A stretch of DNA of 64,000 bases from Rhizobium lusitanum (GTDB lineage: Bacteria > Pseudomonadota > Alphaproteobacteria > Rhizobiales > Rhizobiaceae): contig NZ_CP050308.1 of NCBI RefSeq assembly GCF_014189535.1, positions 1,488,001 to 1,552,000 of the forward strand, written 5' to 3'. Of this stretch, positions 8,931-20,691 are shown in pieces. Positions within the stretch are counted from its first letter, which is position 1, and every line of letters begins with the position of its first letter. The position numbers were made by a program, and so were the translations under genes. The notes under the pieces are model-generated. The model was given only the letters and a program-made list of their open reading frames with translations, was not told the DNA's origin and ran no database searches.

Positions 8931-8947
8931 CTTGGAAGTAAGGATGC

Positions 8948-9796
8948 TTACTTGTAGACCGGCTGGACCGGGATATCGGCCGGCGGCATGTAGCTGGCGG
9001 TCTGGCAGCCGCCGAAAGTATAGCGGGCGCCAATGCGGGCTTCATGCAGGTTGATACCCTTGTCGTAGCCGGGACCGCCGTTTTCCGCATAGCCGAACAT
9101 ATTGCCGCCTTCGATATGACGATAGCGATATCCGACGTCAGCCTTGAGGTTGCACGAGAGGTCGATGGAGGTGCCGGCCATCAGCGCGTAAGTGAAGCGC
9201 CAGCTGCCACGGCCATTATGCGAGACGCTGCCGTCGCAGGAGTCCGGATTGGCGTCGGAGCAGGAAGTATTCTTCAGGTTGCTCCATTTGACGTAAGTAC
9301 CGCCGAGACCGCCGCCGACGTAAGGCGTGAAGATGCTGTATGTGCCAAGATCAACATAGGCATTGGCAAGCAAGCTATAAGCCGTGAGAGACGCGCGATC
9401 ACGCGAGGTTGCCGGCACGGCAGTGAAGCCAGGACCGCAGCCACCGCAATCGCCGGTCGTCGAGCCCTTGAAATTGGACTTGAAGAGATAGTCCAGCGTC
9501 ACGTCCGTGCGCAGGTAGTTGTTGACCTGGTAGCCGACACCGCCGCCGAGCGTCATATTGCCGCTGAGCTTGGCACTGTCGAAATCCACCAGGCTGGAGT
9601 TGGAACCCTGGAAGTAATTCGAGCCACGCAGCTTGGTGAAGGCGTAGCCGACATCGCCGCGCAGATACCAACCACTGGATTGGCTGACGGCCACTTCGGG
9701 TGTCTGCTGCGCCGGCTCAGGCGTGTAGAGATCTGCGGAAAAGGCAGACGTGCCAACCAGCAGGGCGGCAACGGCCCCAATTAGAGATTTCATCAT
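8948..9796 (-). CDS. Outer membrane beta-barrel protein, paralogue of its neighbour
   Basis: The 282-residue protein starts with MMKSLIGAVAALLVGTSAFSA (signal peptide) and continues into SGWYLRGDVGYAF, the same barrel family as the neighbouring gene. Unlike that neighbour it does not end at the last strand: after ARIGARYTFGG it has a tail rich in Pro (ADIPVQPVYK). Extra cysteines (GDCGGCGPG; CSDANPDSCDG) suggest disulfides in surface loops. ATG at 9796 is preceded by GGAG with suitable spacing; the frame extends to 9856 without a better start. Confidence 0.85.
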   Translation of the reverse strand: MMKSLIGAVAALLVGTSAFSADLYTPEPAQQTPEVAVSQSSGWYLRGDVGYAFTKLRGSNYFQGSNSSLVDFDSAKLSGNMTLGGGVGYQVNNYLRTDVTLDYLFKSNFKGSTTGDCGGCGPGFTAVPATSRDRASLTAYSLLANAYVDLGTYSIFTPYVGGGLGGTYVKWSNLKNTSCSDANPDSCDGSVSHNGRGSWRFTYALMAGTSIDLSCNLKADVGYRYRHIEGGNMFGYAENGGPGYDKGINLHEARIGARYTFGGCQTASYMPPADIPVQPVYK

Positions 9797-10079
9797 GGCT
9801 TTGGCTCCAAAGTTATTGCCATTGGCACGACAAACGCTTGCCAATCGAAAAGACATGACGTGGATAATGGTTGATAAGAGTTAAAACCCGATTAACTACG
9901 AATATTTACTCTGTTTGATTGCCGGATATACTTTATTTTATACATTAGTAATTCATAATTATAGTGTCGCAACAGTAGGATATCTTGGTCAGCCGGGTCG
10001 TCATGCCGCAAGCCCCGATGGCCATCGAGGTCATCCTTCACCGATTTCTAAACCAATTGGCAAGAACCGAGCCGCTACC

Positions 10080-10670
10080 ATGATGCCACCGGGGCCTAAA
10101 ACATGGAGCAAGTCGTTGACTTACTTTCGCAAGCTATATGCCGGCCTGTGCCTCGCACTTGTTTTCCTGTCCTCAGCCACGCTTGCCACGCCGATGCCGA
10201 TCCAGCCCGTCGCGGCCACGGCTCGGAACAAGGGACGGGAGACCGGGCTGCCAATCCCCCGCTACGTATCGCTGAAAGCGCATAAGGCGCGCATGCGCAT
10301 CGGCCCGTCGACGATCTACGCCACCAAATGGATCTATATGAAAACCGGGCTGCCGCTGGAGATCATCGACGAATACGGCCACTGGCGACAGGTGCGCGAC
10401 GACACCGGCACTACCGGATGGATGCACAGCGCGCTTCTTTCGGGACTGCGGACAGCAGTGGTCGCGCCGTGGCTGACGACGAATGCGATGCTGCGCAGCA
10501 AACCGGAAACAACGGCCTCCCTCACCGCCGAACTGCAACCTCGCGTGCTGCTTTCATTGCACTCCTGCACCGGCGCATGGTGCAGCGTTTCAGTCCGCGA
10601 GCATTCCATGCGCGGTTACGTCAGGCAAAATATGCTTTGGGGCGCTTATCCCGGCGAAATGTTCCAATAG
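10080..10670 (+). CDS. Exported SH3-domain protein
   Basis: The start at 10080 gives 196 residues with a long basic n-region and a signal/anchor segment (LYAGLCLALVFLSSATLA). Two SH3-like repeats follow: one from about residue 65 (RMRIGPSTIYATKW ... GTTGWMHSALLSG) and a second from about residue 130 (NAMLRSKPETTASL ... MRGYVRQNMLWG). Bacterial SH3 domains of this type usually bind peptidoglycan or other envelope components; the precise role is unknown. The frame is open back to 9915 but lacks a signal peptide from there. Confidence 0.75.
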   Translation: MMPPGPKTWSKSLTYFRKLYAGLCLALVFLSSATLATPMPIQPVAATARNKGRETGLPIPRYVSLKAHKARMRIGPSTIYATKWIYMKTGLPLEIIDEYGHWRQVRDDTGTTGWMHSALLSGLRTAVVAPWLTTNAMLRSKPETTASLTAELQPRVLLSLHSCTGAWCSVSVREHSMRGYVRQNMLWGAYPGEMFQ

Positions 10671-10704
10671 TCCATGCACTAAAGGCAGGTTCTGGAAACG
10701 AAAT

Positions 10705-10726
10705 GGCCGCCCGTGATAGGGCGGCC
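10705..10726. terminator. Hairpin between convergent genes
   Basis: Perfect 8-bp stem GGCCGCCC/GGGCGGCC with loop GTGATA, between the convergent SH3 and glmM genes. There is no T run on either side, so its termination role is probable but not proven. Confidence 0.5.
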
Positions 10727-10763
10727 AACAGATCCAATACTTGGCAATAACCGATCGCCCTAA

Positions 10764-12116
10764 TCAGGCAGCGTTGCGAACGTTCGAGATCACGTCGATC
10801 AGTCCGCCGACGATCCGCTCGATCTGGCCACGATCGTCGCCTTCCGCCATGACGCGGATCAACGGCTCGGTACCTGAGGGGCGGATGACCAGACGGCCAT
10901 TGCGGGCAAGCTCGTTCTCCGCATCGGCGATTGCCTTGCGTACCTGATTGTCCTCCAGCGGCTTGCCACCGGAAATGCGAACATTGCGCAGCAGCTGTGG
11001 CACCGGCTCGAAACGCCGGCAGACTTCGCTGACCGGCTTGCCGGTGCGCTGGACCACAGCCAGGATCTGCAACGCCGCCACGAGACCATCACCGGTGGTG
11101 CCATAGTCGGAGAGCACGATATGGCCGGACTGCTCACCGCCGACATTATAATTGTGCTGGCGCATGTGCTCGACGACATGACGGTCGCCGACAGCAGTAC
11201 GGGCAAGTGCCATGCCGCGGTCTTCCAGGAAACGCTCAAGGCCGAGATTGGACATGACGGTGGCGACGATGCCGTTGCCGCGCAACAACTGGCTCTCAGC
11301 CCAGCTCTCGGCAATGGCGGCCATCAGCTGGTCGCCGTCGATAATGGTGCCGGTCTCATCGACGATGATCACACGGTCGGCGTCACCGTCGAGCGCGATA
11401 CCAATGTCGGCCCGTACCTCGTCCACCTTCTTTTGCAATGCGACCGGGCTAGTGGAGCCGCAGTTGAGATTGATGTTGGTGCCGTTCGGCTCATTGCCGA
11501 TGGTGACGACCTCCGCACCGAGTTCCCACAACACCGCCGGTGCGACCTTGTATGCGGCGCCGTTGGCGCAATCGATGGCGATACGCAGGCCCTGCAGCGT
11601 CACATCGCGCGGCAGCGTGCGCTTGGCATGTTCGATATAACGGTCATGCACGCCATCGACGCGCTTGGCGCGACCGATATTCTCCGACTTGGCGAGGTGC
11701 GCCGTCATGTCTTTTTCGAGCAGATCCTCGATCTTCATTTCGAGCTCATCGGACAGCTTGTAGCCGTCGGGGCCGAAAAGCTTGATGCCGTTGTCTTCGT
11801 AAGGATTATGCGAGGCGGAGATCATCACGCCGATATCGGCGCGCAGCGATCGCGTCAGCATGGCGACGGCGGGTGTCGGGATCGGGCCGAGAACGAAGGC
11901 ATCGACGCCGGCGGCGGTAAAGCCCGCCACCATTGCGTTTTCCAGCATATAGCCGGACAGACGCGTGTCCTTGCCGATGACCACGCGATGGCGATGGCTA
12001 CCCCGATGGAAGATCGTGCCAGCAGCGATACCCACGCGCATGGCAAGATCCGGCGTCATCGGATAGATGTTGGATTGACCGCGGATTCCGTCCGTTCCGA
12101 AATAGCGACGTTTCAT
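10764..12116 (-). CDS. glmM: Phosphoglucosamine mutase
   Basis: GlmM interconverts glucosamine-6-phosphate and glucosamine-1-phosphate for UDP-GlcNAc, peptidoglycan and lipid A. The 450-residue protein starts [13 protein letters not shown], has the phosphoserine loop [13 protein letters not shown] (about residue 100), the Mg site DGDADR and the phosphate-binding RPSGTEP near the C terminus. The ATG at 12116 matches the family start; an in-frame extension to 12200 has no family similarity. It follows ftsH, as in many proteobacteria, but a terminator lies between. Confidence 0.96.
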   Translation of the reverse strand: MKRRYFGTDGIRGQSNIYPMTPDLAMRVGIAAGTIFHRGSHRHRVVIGKDTRLSGYMLENAMVAGFTAAGVDAFVLGPIPTPAVAMLTRSLRADIGVMISASHNPYEDNGIKLFGPDGYKLSDELEMKIEDLLEKDMTAHLAKSENIGRAKRVDGVHDRYIEHAKRTLPRDVTLQGLRIAIDCANGAAYKVAPAVLWELGAEVVTIGNEPNGTNINLNCGSTSPVALQKKVDEVRADIGIALDGDADRVIIVDETGTIIDGDQLMAAIAESWAESQLLRGNGIVATVMSNLGLERFLEDRGMALARTAVGDRHVVEHMRQHNYNVGGEQSGHIVLSDYGTTGDGLVAALQILAVVQRTGKPVSEVCRRFEPVPQLLRNVRISGGKPLEDNQVRKAIADAENELARNGRLVIRPSGTEPLIRVMAEGDDRGQIERIVGGLIDVISNVRNAA

Positions 12117-12290
12117 ATGCACTCCCGTGATTGCGGCGTCCCACTGTGGGACCGCGGCATCCCGTCCAGCTCCCGTGAAGTCCATGGGCGGCGCGAACAT
12201 CGATGCTTGAGGCTCATGCCACAGATTGCAAAACTCGGCACTTAAATTACCGAGAATGCCTATTACACCGCGTTACCGTTAAAAAGCATT

Positions 12291-12326
12291 AAAAAAGGCC
12301 AGTTCCCGTTTGCAGGGGAGCTGGCC
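12291..12326 (-). terminator. Rho-independent terminator of ftsH
   Basis: On the minus strand GGCCAGCTCCCC pairs with GGGAACTGGCC and is followed by TTTTTT. It starts about 30 bases after the ftsH stop. Confidence 0.88.
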
Positions 12327-12356
12327 TCTTCGTTTAGGCTCAATCGCCTCTATTGC

Positions 12357-14300
<1,944 letters not shown>

Positions 14301-14425
14301 CGAACTCCCCAGCACTGAAACTTCCACCGTTGGACGGCGGCATTACTTGATCCCTAACATAGGGTTGCGCCAAGCCGTTGCCAAGGCAAACCACACCGAC
14401 AGATGCGTTATTCCGTCAATAAGTC

Positions 14426-15748
14426 TCAAAGCGGCGGCGGCACATAGGGTTCGCGGTCGAGGCAAGCCGCTAACCGATTGGCGAATGTGAGATTGAATCG
14501 TGTCAAAAAGCGGTCGAAGGGCGCCAGATAAGGCGCAGTCGTGACTGACGCGGCAGCGCCCTCGTCACCCACGACTGCTTTAGGCAAAACCGCGCGCGCG
14601 CGCTGCACGGCGCCTTTCGGCAACCCTTCAGGAAACTCCATCGCGCCCGTTGCCCCCGCAGCCTCAACACGAATGGCGGCAGCTTCGTGATTGACGATCC
14701 GGAAGCGGCCATCCCAGATACCATCGGCTCCGGCGGCAAGCACCAGCGGCCGGATATCACGGCTCTCGCGCATGAGATAAAGTCCGTCCCGGCGCAGGTC
14801 AAAGACGACGCCGCCCGCAGTGCGCCGACCCGGCCTACCCTCGGCGATGAAATCCAGGATGCGGCGCATCCGTTCGCGACCAGGCCCATAGGGCTCTCCA
14901 CCGAAGACGGCGGCGAGATAGGGGATTGCATAGGCGATCACCGCCTCATCGGCGGCGAGCGCTGCTCGGCTGATGGCGCAGAGGGCGCCCGCATGAACCG
15001 CAACATACGCCTCCAGCCACGCAGCAGCGTCGGCCGAGAGCGCCGCGCGGGCAGTACTTGCGTCCGGCAAGGACAACAGCGCGGGCTCCAGCGACAGATG
15101 TTTACGCGTGCGCACGCGTTCATACCGGACATCCTCGTTGCTTGGGTCATCCAGCCAGGGCATGCCGCGTCCGTCGAGATAGGCGCGGATATCTGCGCGA
15201 CGGCAGCCAAGAAGCGGCCTGACAATCCAGATGCGCCGGTCGAAAAGCACCGCGTCGGCAATGCCCGTACCCGCCCCGACCTCGCCTTCGTTCAGGCGCG
15301 CCGTACGCATGGCCAGCGTCTCGCGCTGATCGTCGATTGTGTGGGCGGTGACGATGACATTGGCCGAGATTTCGGCTGCGATATCGGCAAGCAGTCCATA
15401 GCGCGCTTCGCGGGCGGCGGCCATGATACCGTTCTTCGGCTTCTCCCCCTGCCATCGACGAATGACATGCGGAATTCCGAGCGAGGCACACAAAGCGGCG
15501 ACCTCGCGCGCTTCATCGGCGGCTTCTGCGCGCAGGCCATGATCGATCGTCGCCGCGGACAGGGTTACGCCGGAATTCGGAAGGGATTTCAGATGCTCTG
15601 CAAGAGCGGCCAGGAGGCCGGTGGAATCACTGCCGCCGGAAATAGCGACCAGAATATGTGCGGGCTTGAAAAGGGAATGAATGAAATCAGCCGCTGCGGC
15701 TTCGGGCATTTGCGCTTTGGCAGCGCCGGTCACAGCGTCAAGAGACAT
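14426..15748 (-). CDS. tilS: tRNA(Ile)-lysidine synthetase
   Basis: TilS attaches lysine to C34 of the CAU-anticodon tRNA Ile so that it reads AUA. The 440-residue protein has the N-type ATP-pyrophosphatase loop ISGGSDSTG near residue 37, TIDHGLR and VTAHTIDDQRET, and the RPLLGCRRADIRAYL segment, then a less conserved C-terminal region. It begins 5 bases after the stop of the cpoB gene, which makes it part of the same transcription unit. Confidence 0.94.
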   Translation of the reverse strand: MSLDAVTGAAKAQMPEAAAADFIHSLFKPAHILVAISGGSDSTGLLAALAEHLKSLPNSGVTLSAATIDHGLRAEAADEAREVAALCASLGIPHVIRRWQGEKPKNGIMAAAREARYGLLADIAAEISANVIVTAHTIDDQRETLAMRTARLNEGEVGAGTGIADAVLFDRRIWIVRPLLGCRRADIRAYLDGRGMPWLDDPSNEDVRYERVRTRKHLSLEPALLSLPDASTARAALSADAAAWLEAYVAVHAGALCAISRAALAADEAVIAYAIPYLAAVFGGEPYGPGRERMRRILDFIAEGRPGRRTAGGVVFDLRRDGLYLMRESRDIRPLVLAAGADGIWDGRFRIVNHEAAAIRVEAAGATGAMEFPEGLPKGAVQRARAVLPKAVVGDEGAAASVTTAPYLAPFDRFLTRFNLTFANRLAACLDREPYVPPPL

Positions 15749-15753
15749 GGGGA

Positions 15754-16815
15754 TCAGCAGGCAAGACGCTTTTGTTCGCTGGCCACCTTATTGGAAACGG
15801 CCTTCGAAGCCTTCGGATAACGCTTGGTCACTTCGCGCAGCGTCGCGCAGGCGGTATCCTTGTTATCAAGGGCAGCAAGCGACATGCCGAGCTTCAGCAG
15901 TATTTCCGGCGCCTTCTCGGAGGTGCCGTATTTCTGATGCGCATTCAGGAAAGTCTTGGCGGCATCATTGAACTTGCCCTGCGAATAGAGCGCTTCGCCA
16001 AGCCAGAAGTTGGCATCCGCCGAACGGCCGCTGCTCGGGTAGCTGTCGATATACTGACGGAACTCCTGTTCGGCGACACTGTAGTCGCCGGACAGGACGT
16101 GGCCATAGGCAGCCTTGTATTCATCGTTCTCGCTACCGAGCGAAGCCGTCTGCGTCCCCGAACCTGCGCTCGGCGGTGCACCGGAGCCGTTATTGGCACG
16201 CGACGCCGTCGCACCGACCTGCTTGCCGTTCTGATCCATCTGGATAGAGCCGAGCTGGGTCGGCGGCTTGCCGGAACCACTGCCCTGTTGAGCCGTGGCC
16301 GGCATATCGCTACCGGAATCGCCAATGACGCCGGCGATGTCATCCTGCTGACCGCCAGCCGGCGCCTGGGCCGGAACATCGGCCTCGCTCTTCTTCATCG
16401 AGCCGCCAGTCGTCGCGCCGCCAGCAGGGGGATTGCTTGAACCGCCGCTGCTGTTGCTGCCGCTACCACCGCCGCGCTTTTCAAGCTGCTGGAATCGAAA
16501 CTCATTGTCTTCCTGCGTCTTGCGCATCTGCTCCTGCATCTGCAGCAACTGATAGCTCATTTCCTCGACGCGGCCGTTCAACTGGCGCATCTGGTCCTCG
16601 AGTTGCTGCAAGCGGACTTCCGCATTGCTGCTCTGGACGTTGATGACAGGCGCTTGTTCGACCTGGCTCTGACGAGCGGCATTGCTTGGGGCAGCCTGCT
16701 CGGAAGCGCCACGACCGCCTAGGTGCAGTCCGAAAAGCGAAAGGGCCGAGGCATCACGCTCACTACCGACAACAGCAGCGAGGCAAAGCAAGCTCGCCAC
16801 AACAAGTTTTCTCAT
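15754..16815 (-). CDS. cpoB: Tol-Pal system protein CpoB/YbgF
   Basis: CpoB is a periplasmic protein that links Tol-Pal constriction to peptidoglycan synthesis. From ATG 16815 the 353-residue product has a signal peptide (MRKLVVASLLCLAAVVG), an N-terminal coiled coil (LQQLEDQMRQLNGRVEEM), a long Gly/Ser/Pro/Gln linker (about residues 115-225), and C-terminal tetratricopeptide repeats (YKAAYGHVLSGDYSVAEQEF). The linker is longer than in enterobacterial YbgF. Upstream ATGs at 16860 and 16833 would put extra residues before the signal peptide. Confidence 0.92.
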   Translation of the reverse strand: MRKLVVASLLCLAAVVGSERDASALSLFGLHLGGRGASEQAAPSNAARQSQVEQAPVINVQSSNAEVRLQQLEDQMRQLNGRVEEMSYQLLQMQEQMRKTQEDNEFRFQQLEKRGGGSGSNSSGGSSNPPAGGATTGGSMKKSEADVPAQAPAGGQQDDIAGVIGDSGSDMPATAQQGSGSGKPPTQLGSIQMDQNGKQVGATASRANNGSGAPPSAGSGTQTASLGSENDEYKAAYGHVLSGDYSVAEQEFRQYIDSYPSSGRSADANFWLGEALYSQGKFNDAAKTFLNAHQKYGTSEKAPEILLKLGMSLAALDNKDTACATLREVTKRYPKASKAVSNKVASEQKRLAC

Positions 16816-16913
16816 GGATCTATCCTGTTCCATTGATTCTTCGCGCCTTGGGCACAACACAGGAGATTTTTACAATTACTCTCAAAAAGCAACGGAGTTC
16901 GGCCAAAGTGTGG

Positions 16914-16948
16914 TCAAAAAAGTAAAGGCGACCACGGGGGCCGCCTTT
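16914..16948 (-). terminator. Terminator after pal
   Basis: On the minus strand AAAGGCG pairs with CGCCTTT around a GC-rich loop, followed by ACTTTTTT. It starts 27 bases after the pal stop, and may end part of tol transcription before cpoB. Confidence 0.7.
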
Positions 16949-16974
16949 GCACGTTTTGAGCGGAATTTCGGCTA

Positions 16975-17508
16975 TCAGGAACCAGCGCCGTTGAGCACGG
17001 TGACAGCACGACGGTTCTGCGACCAGCAGGAAATATCGTCGCAGGTCGCGACCGGGCGTTCCTTGCCGTAGGAGATCGTCTTCATGCGCTGAGCCGGAAC
17101 GCCACGCGAAGCGAGATAGTCCTTGGTAGCGGCAGCACGACGTGCGCCGAGCGCCAGGTTATATTCGCGCGTACCGCGTTCGTCGGCATGGCCTTCGACG
17201 GTGATTGCGTAATTCGGATAACGGGCGAGCCACTGAGCCTGGCGATCGAGCGTCTGGGAAGCGTCAGAACGGATCGACGTGCTGTCGGTGTCGAAGAAGA
17301 TGCGGTCGCCGACGTTGACCGTGAAGTCCTGCGCCGAGCCCGGGGTGGCATTGCCGGCGCCGTTGAGGCCGAGGCCGTTGGCATCGTTCGGCAGGCCCTT
17401 CTTGGAGGCGCAGCCAGCCAGCGAAAGGCCGACGAAAAGCGCGATCATGATCGGGTTGCGTGCAAGGGTCTGCATGTGGCCAAGGGCCGGGGTAGCGATG
17501 CGGCTCAT
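16975..17508 (-). CDS. pal: Peptidoglycan-associated lipoprotein Pal
   Basis: Pal is the outer-membrane lipoprotein end of the Tol-Pal system. The 177-residue protein has a lipobox LSLAGC, a short linker, and an OmpA-like peptidoglycan-binding domain with FFDTDSTSI, GHADERGTREYN and ISYGKERP. The ATG at 17508 has AAGGAG nine bases upstream; the ATG at 17529 would overlap that ribosome site. Pal lies 135 bases downstream of tolB. Confidence 0.96.
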   Translation of the reverse strand: MSRIATPALGHMQTLARNPIMIALFVGLSLAGCASKKGLPNDANGLGLNGAGNATPGSAQDFTVNVGDRIFFDTDSTSIRSDASQTLDRQAQWLARYPNYAITVEGHADERGTREYNLALGARRAAATKDYLASRGVPAQRMKTISYGKERPVATCDDISCWSQNRRAVTVLNGAGS

Positions 17509-17663
17509 GGCCGGTCTCTCCTTAAACATCTCTATCAGGGTTGCCAGACTGTAACCGGATGCGGTTAATCCGATTTCAACAAGTATGGTTAATACTGTCT
17601 TAAAATTGTCCTTAACTGGTCAAGTCACAGGACTTTGCGGCGATAACGTGGCGCGCGCCTTCC

Positions 17664-18968
17664 CTATTCGAGAAGCGGCGACCAGGCCGGATCGGAAGCG
17701 AAGCCCGGAGTCGGGATCTTCTGCTCGTTGTAACCGGTCAGATCGATCGAATAGAGCTGCGGGCCGCTGGAGCCGGCTGGTTCGCGGAAGAACATGACAA
17801 CGCGGCCATTCGGCGCCCATGTCGGGCCTTCATTGTGGAAGCCAGTGGTCAACAGGCGTTCGCCCGAGCCGTCCGTCTTCATCACGCCGATCGAGAAGCT
17901 CCCGCCCGACTGCTTGGTGAAGGCGATGAGATCGCCGCGCGGCGACCAGACCGGCGTCGAATAAGATCCGTCACCAAACGAGATACGGCGCTGATTGGAA
18001 CCATCGGCATTCATCACGTAGATCTGCTGCTTGCCGCCGCGGTCGCTTTCGAAGGCGACCTGGGTGCCGTCCGGCGAATAGGACGGCGAAGTATCAATGG
18101 CCGCCGTCGAAGTCAGGCGCGTCGTGGTGCGCGAACGCAGATCCATCGTATAGATGTTGGCATTGCCTTCCTGCTGCAGGCTCATGATCACCCGCTGGCC
18201 ATCCGGCGAGAAGCGCGGCGAGAAGGTCATGCCGGGGAAGTTGCCGACGATTTCGCGCTGGCCCGTCTGCAACTGCAGCAGATAGACACGCGGCTGCTGG
18301 TTGGCGAAAGACATGTAGGTCACTTCCTGCCGGCTTGGCGAGAAGCGTGGCGTCAGCACCAGGTCGCTGCCATTGGTCAGCATGCGGACATTGGCGCCGT
18401 CCTGATCCATGATGGCGAGCTGCGTCTTGCGGGCAGTCTTCGGACCGCTTTCAGCAACGAAGACGACGCGGGTATCGAAATAGCCCTTCTCGCCGGTTAT
18501 CTTCTCATAGATCGCATCGGCGATGATATGGGCGACACGGCGCCAGTTGTCCGGCTGGGCATAGAATTGCTGGCCGAGCATCTGGCTGTTGCCAAAAGTA
18601 TCCCACAGACGAAACTCCGCGCGAAGGCGGCCCCCGTCCTGCGTCACGCGGCCGGTCACCAATGCCTGGGCATTGATCGCCGTCCAGTCCGGGAAGCGCG
18701 GCGTCGAGTCCGGGTTGGTGATCTTCTCGATGAAGGCCTGCTTGTTGACCGGCGCGAACAGGCCAGACCGCTGCAGGTCGGCGGCAATCACGCCCGAAAT
18801 CTGCGCCCCGAGACCATCATTCGATAGCAGATCGGTAATGGCGATCGGCATGGGCTGGACATTGCCCTTGTTGATGTTGAGCTCGACCACGGCGTATGCC
18901 GGGGTGGCGAGCGCTGCCGTCAAGCCTGCCAGTACCAGCAGGAGACGGACGAGGGAGTTTCTGATCAT
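17664..18968 (-). CDS. tolB: Tol-Pal system protein TolB
   Basis: TolB is the periplasmic beta-propeller that binds Pal and TolA. The protein has a signal peptide ([21 protein letters not shown]), an N-terminal domain ([17 protein letters not shown]) and a six-bladed propeller with repeated SPDG motifs ([18 protein letters not shown]). Two starts are possible: 18968 ([10 protein letters not shown]) and 18989 (MLKGLAH), the latter overlapping the upstream stop as TAATG. Either way translation is coupled to the TolA-like gene before it. Confidence 0.95.
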   Translation of the reverse strand: MIRNSLVRLLLVLAGLTAALATPAYAVVELNINKGNVQPMPIAITDLLSNDGLGAQISGVIAADLQRSGLFAPVNKQAFIEKITNPDSTPRFPDWTAINAQALVTGRVTQDGGRLRAEFRLWDTFGNSQMLGQQFYAQPDNWRRVAHIIADAIYEKITGEKGYFDTRVVFVAESGPKTARKTQLAIMDQDGANVRMLTNGSDLVLTPRFSPSRQEVTYMSFANQQPRVYLLQLQTGQREIVGNFPGMTFSPRFSPDGQRVIMSLQQEGNANIYTMDLRSRTTTRLTSTAAIDTSPSYSPDGTQVAFESDRGGKQQIYVMNADGSNQRRISFGDGSYSTPVWSPRGDLIAFTKQSGGSFSIGVMKTDGSGERLLTTGFHNEGPTWAPNGRVVMFFREPAGSSGPQLYSIDLTGYNEQKIPTPGFASDPAWSPLLE

Positions 18969-18988
18969 ATGTGCCAAGCCTTTCAGCA

Positions 18989-19435
18989 TTAAAGCGCCAT
19001 GTTGCCGGTTTCGAAGTTGATAATGACTTCGACCGAGCTAGTTGCATTGTCGAATTGAGTCTGCGGCAAATTCCCGAAGGGTGCCGCCCTGAGGACGGCG
19101 CGCATAGCGCTTGCCGCCATAGCAATTTGGGTCTTCTTTGGACCACCGCGTGCGGTGGCATGCGGCTCGCCCACGATCTGCCCGTTACGATCAAGCCTCA
19201 AACGGATCTGAATGTGAACGTCCTTCATGCCAGGTAGACCAGGCATGACATTCCAGTTTTCCATGACCTTCTGGCGAATACCGTCCGCCGCTCCACGCTC
19301 AAGCTGAAGCGAGCCAGAAGCGGCATTTGCAGGAAGCATCGACGCGGAACCTGCCAGCATAATCCCCAGTGCCACAAGCAGGGGCAAACCGATACGGGGA
19401 CAGTGGTTCGTCAAAAGCCGCACTTCCCGCATCAC
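18989..19435 (-). CDS. Stand-alone TolA C-terminal-domain protein (TolA paralogue)
   Basis: This 148-residue protein has an N-terminal signal or anchor ([24 protein letters not shown]) and then a domain clearly related to the TolA C terminus encoded just upstream: [14 protein letters not shown] here against NWNVIPGMEGASDV there, followed by [14 protein letters not shown] against HVRLDKSGQIIGAP, and both end in a VxxNF-type strand. It lacks the long Pro/Lys-rich region. Its start overlaps the tolA stop (ATGA) and its stop touches tolB, so it is part of the tol operon. It probably arose by tandem duplication; a role beside TolA in contacting TolB or Pal is inference. Confidence 0.85.
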   Translation of the reverse strand: MMREVRLLTNHCPRIGLPLLVALGIMLAGSASMLPANAASGSLQLERGAADGIRQKVMENWNVMPGLPGMKDVHIQIRLRLDRNGQIVGEPHATARGGPKKTQIAMAASAMRAVLRAAPFGNLPQTQFDNATSSVEVIINFETGNMAL

Positions 19436-20682
19436 AACCCCAAGTCTCTCGGATCGAAGTTGAGCACCAGCTCGTTCCAGCCGTCCGCGCCATCATATTT
19501 TTCCGGCGGCAACAATCCTCCGGCGTTCACTTCCTTTTGCAGATCGTCGCGGCTTTTCAGCACCGCACGCTCGGCCGCGCCCCTTAGCGCTTGCTGCGTC
19601 GTAGCCGGGCCGCCGCTGACGGAAACTTCTGGTGCGCCGATAATCTGTCCTGACTTGTCGAGACGAACATGAACCTTGATCGTGACATCGCTCGCCCCTT
19701 CCATGCCGGGGATGACATTCCAGTTCTTACCGATCAGATCGCGTAAACCGTCCTTCTGGCTCTGGCTGAGCTTGCCGCCGCCGAGCGATTTCATGCCGCC
19801 GCGCGAGGCGACCTGGGTATCGGCGCCGGCGGAAGCCTGCTGAGACGAGCGCTTCGCGCCGCCCTTCGACGAGGTATTGTTCAGCATCGCCGAGATATCA
19901 TCGGCGTCGAAATCACTGGCGCCCGACTTGGCGCTCTTGGCGGACTCGCGCTTCTTATCGCTGTCCTTTTTACCATCATCAGCCGACGTGGTCTTGCTGG
20001 TACTCTGAGTCGTCGTCTTGTCCGTCGGTTTGGCGTCGGCCACCTTCACATCCGGCTTGGGCACCGGCTTGACTTCAGGCTTTTGCTCGGCGGTCTTCGG
20101 TGGCGTCGGCTGCGGCTTTATATCCGGTACAGGAACATTGTTCGGTAACTGGATTTCAGCCTGCTGCGTCGGCTGTTCGGTCGGCGGCGGTGTCGGCGTT
20201 GCATCGGCCTTCGGCGTCGGGTCGATCTTCGGTGTCGGAGTGGGCGTCACCTCCGGCTTCTGCTGCGGAACGGCAGCCACTTCCTTCGGCGCGGCTTCGG
20301 TGTCCTTCTGCTCGATCGTCTTGGCATCATTCGGCCGCGGATCGTCCTGCGGAACGGGCGTATCCACCTTCTTCGGTGCCAGAGCCGCCGTGTCGCTCTC
20401 CGGCCGTTGCGTCGGCACGACCGGGTTTTTGATATCGACGTTGTTCTCGCCAGTATTCTGAGCGTTGGCGACCTGATCCTGCTTCGTGGTCTGCTTGCGG
20501 GAGACGTGATCCGTCACCGGCGCCTTCTTCTCACCCTGCTGGAGCTGCTCTGCCGTCACGATGTCGACATCCATCGCCGTACTTTCCGGCGTCTCCAGCG
20601 GAGCCGGCGCGCTAAGCGTCAGCATGGCGCCGACCAGCACCAGGATATGAAAAACCGCCGATGTGACGAGACTGCGCTTCAT
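19432..20682 (-). CDS. tolA: Cell envelope integrity protein TolA
   Basis: TolA spans from the TolQR motor in the inner membrane to TolB and Pal. The 416-residue protein has an N-terminal membrane segment with the conserved His (VFHILVLVGAML), a long region rich in Pro, Lys, Thr and Gln (about residues 40-290) and a C-terminal domain (IGKNWNVIPGMEG ... HVRLDKSGQIIG). The central region is of the extended Pro-rich type and not the helical Ala/Lys type of E. coli. It lies 9 bases after tolR. Confidence 0.94.
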   Translation of the reverse strand: MKRSLVTSAVFHILVLVGAMLTLSAPAPLETPESTAMDVDIVTAEQLQQGEKKAPVTDHVSRKQTTKQDQVANAQNTGENNVDIKNPVVPTQRPESDTAALAPKKVDTPVPQDDPRPNDAKTIEQKDTEAAPKEVAAVPQQKPEVTPTPTPKIDPTPKADATPTPPPTEQPTQQAEIQLPNNVPVPDIKPQPTPPKTAEQKPEVKPVPKPDVKVADAKPTDKTTTQSTSKTTSADDGKKDSDKKRESAKSAKSGASDFDADDISAMLNNTSSKGGAKRSSQQASAGADTQVASRGGMKSLGGGKLSQSQKDGLRDLIGKNWNVIPGMEGASDVTIKVHVRLDKSGQIIGAPEVSVSGGPATTQQALRGAAERAVLKSRDDLQKEVNAGGLLPPEKYDGADGWNELVLNFDPRDLGL

Positions 20683-20691
20683 GTCGATCCG

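Noticed and set aside
19432..20682. Pro/Thr/Lys-rich repeats within tolA considered as a repeat array
   Set aside because: They are degenerate low-complexity coding sequence of the TolA linker and not a DNA repeat element.
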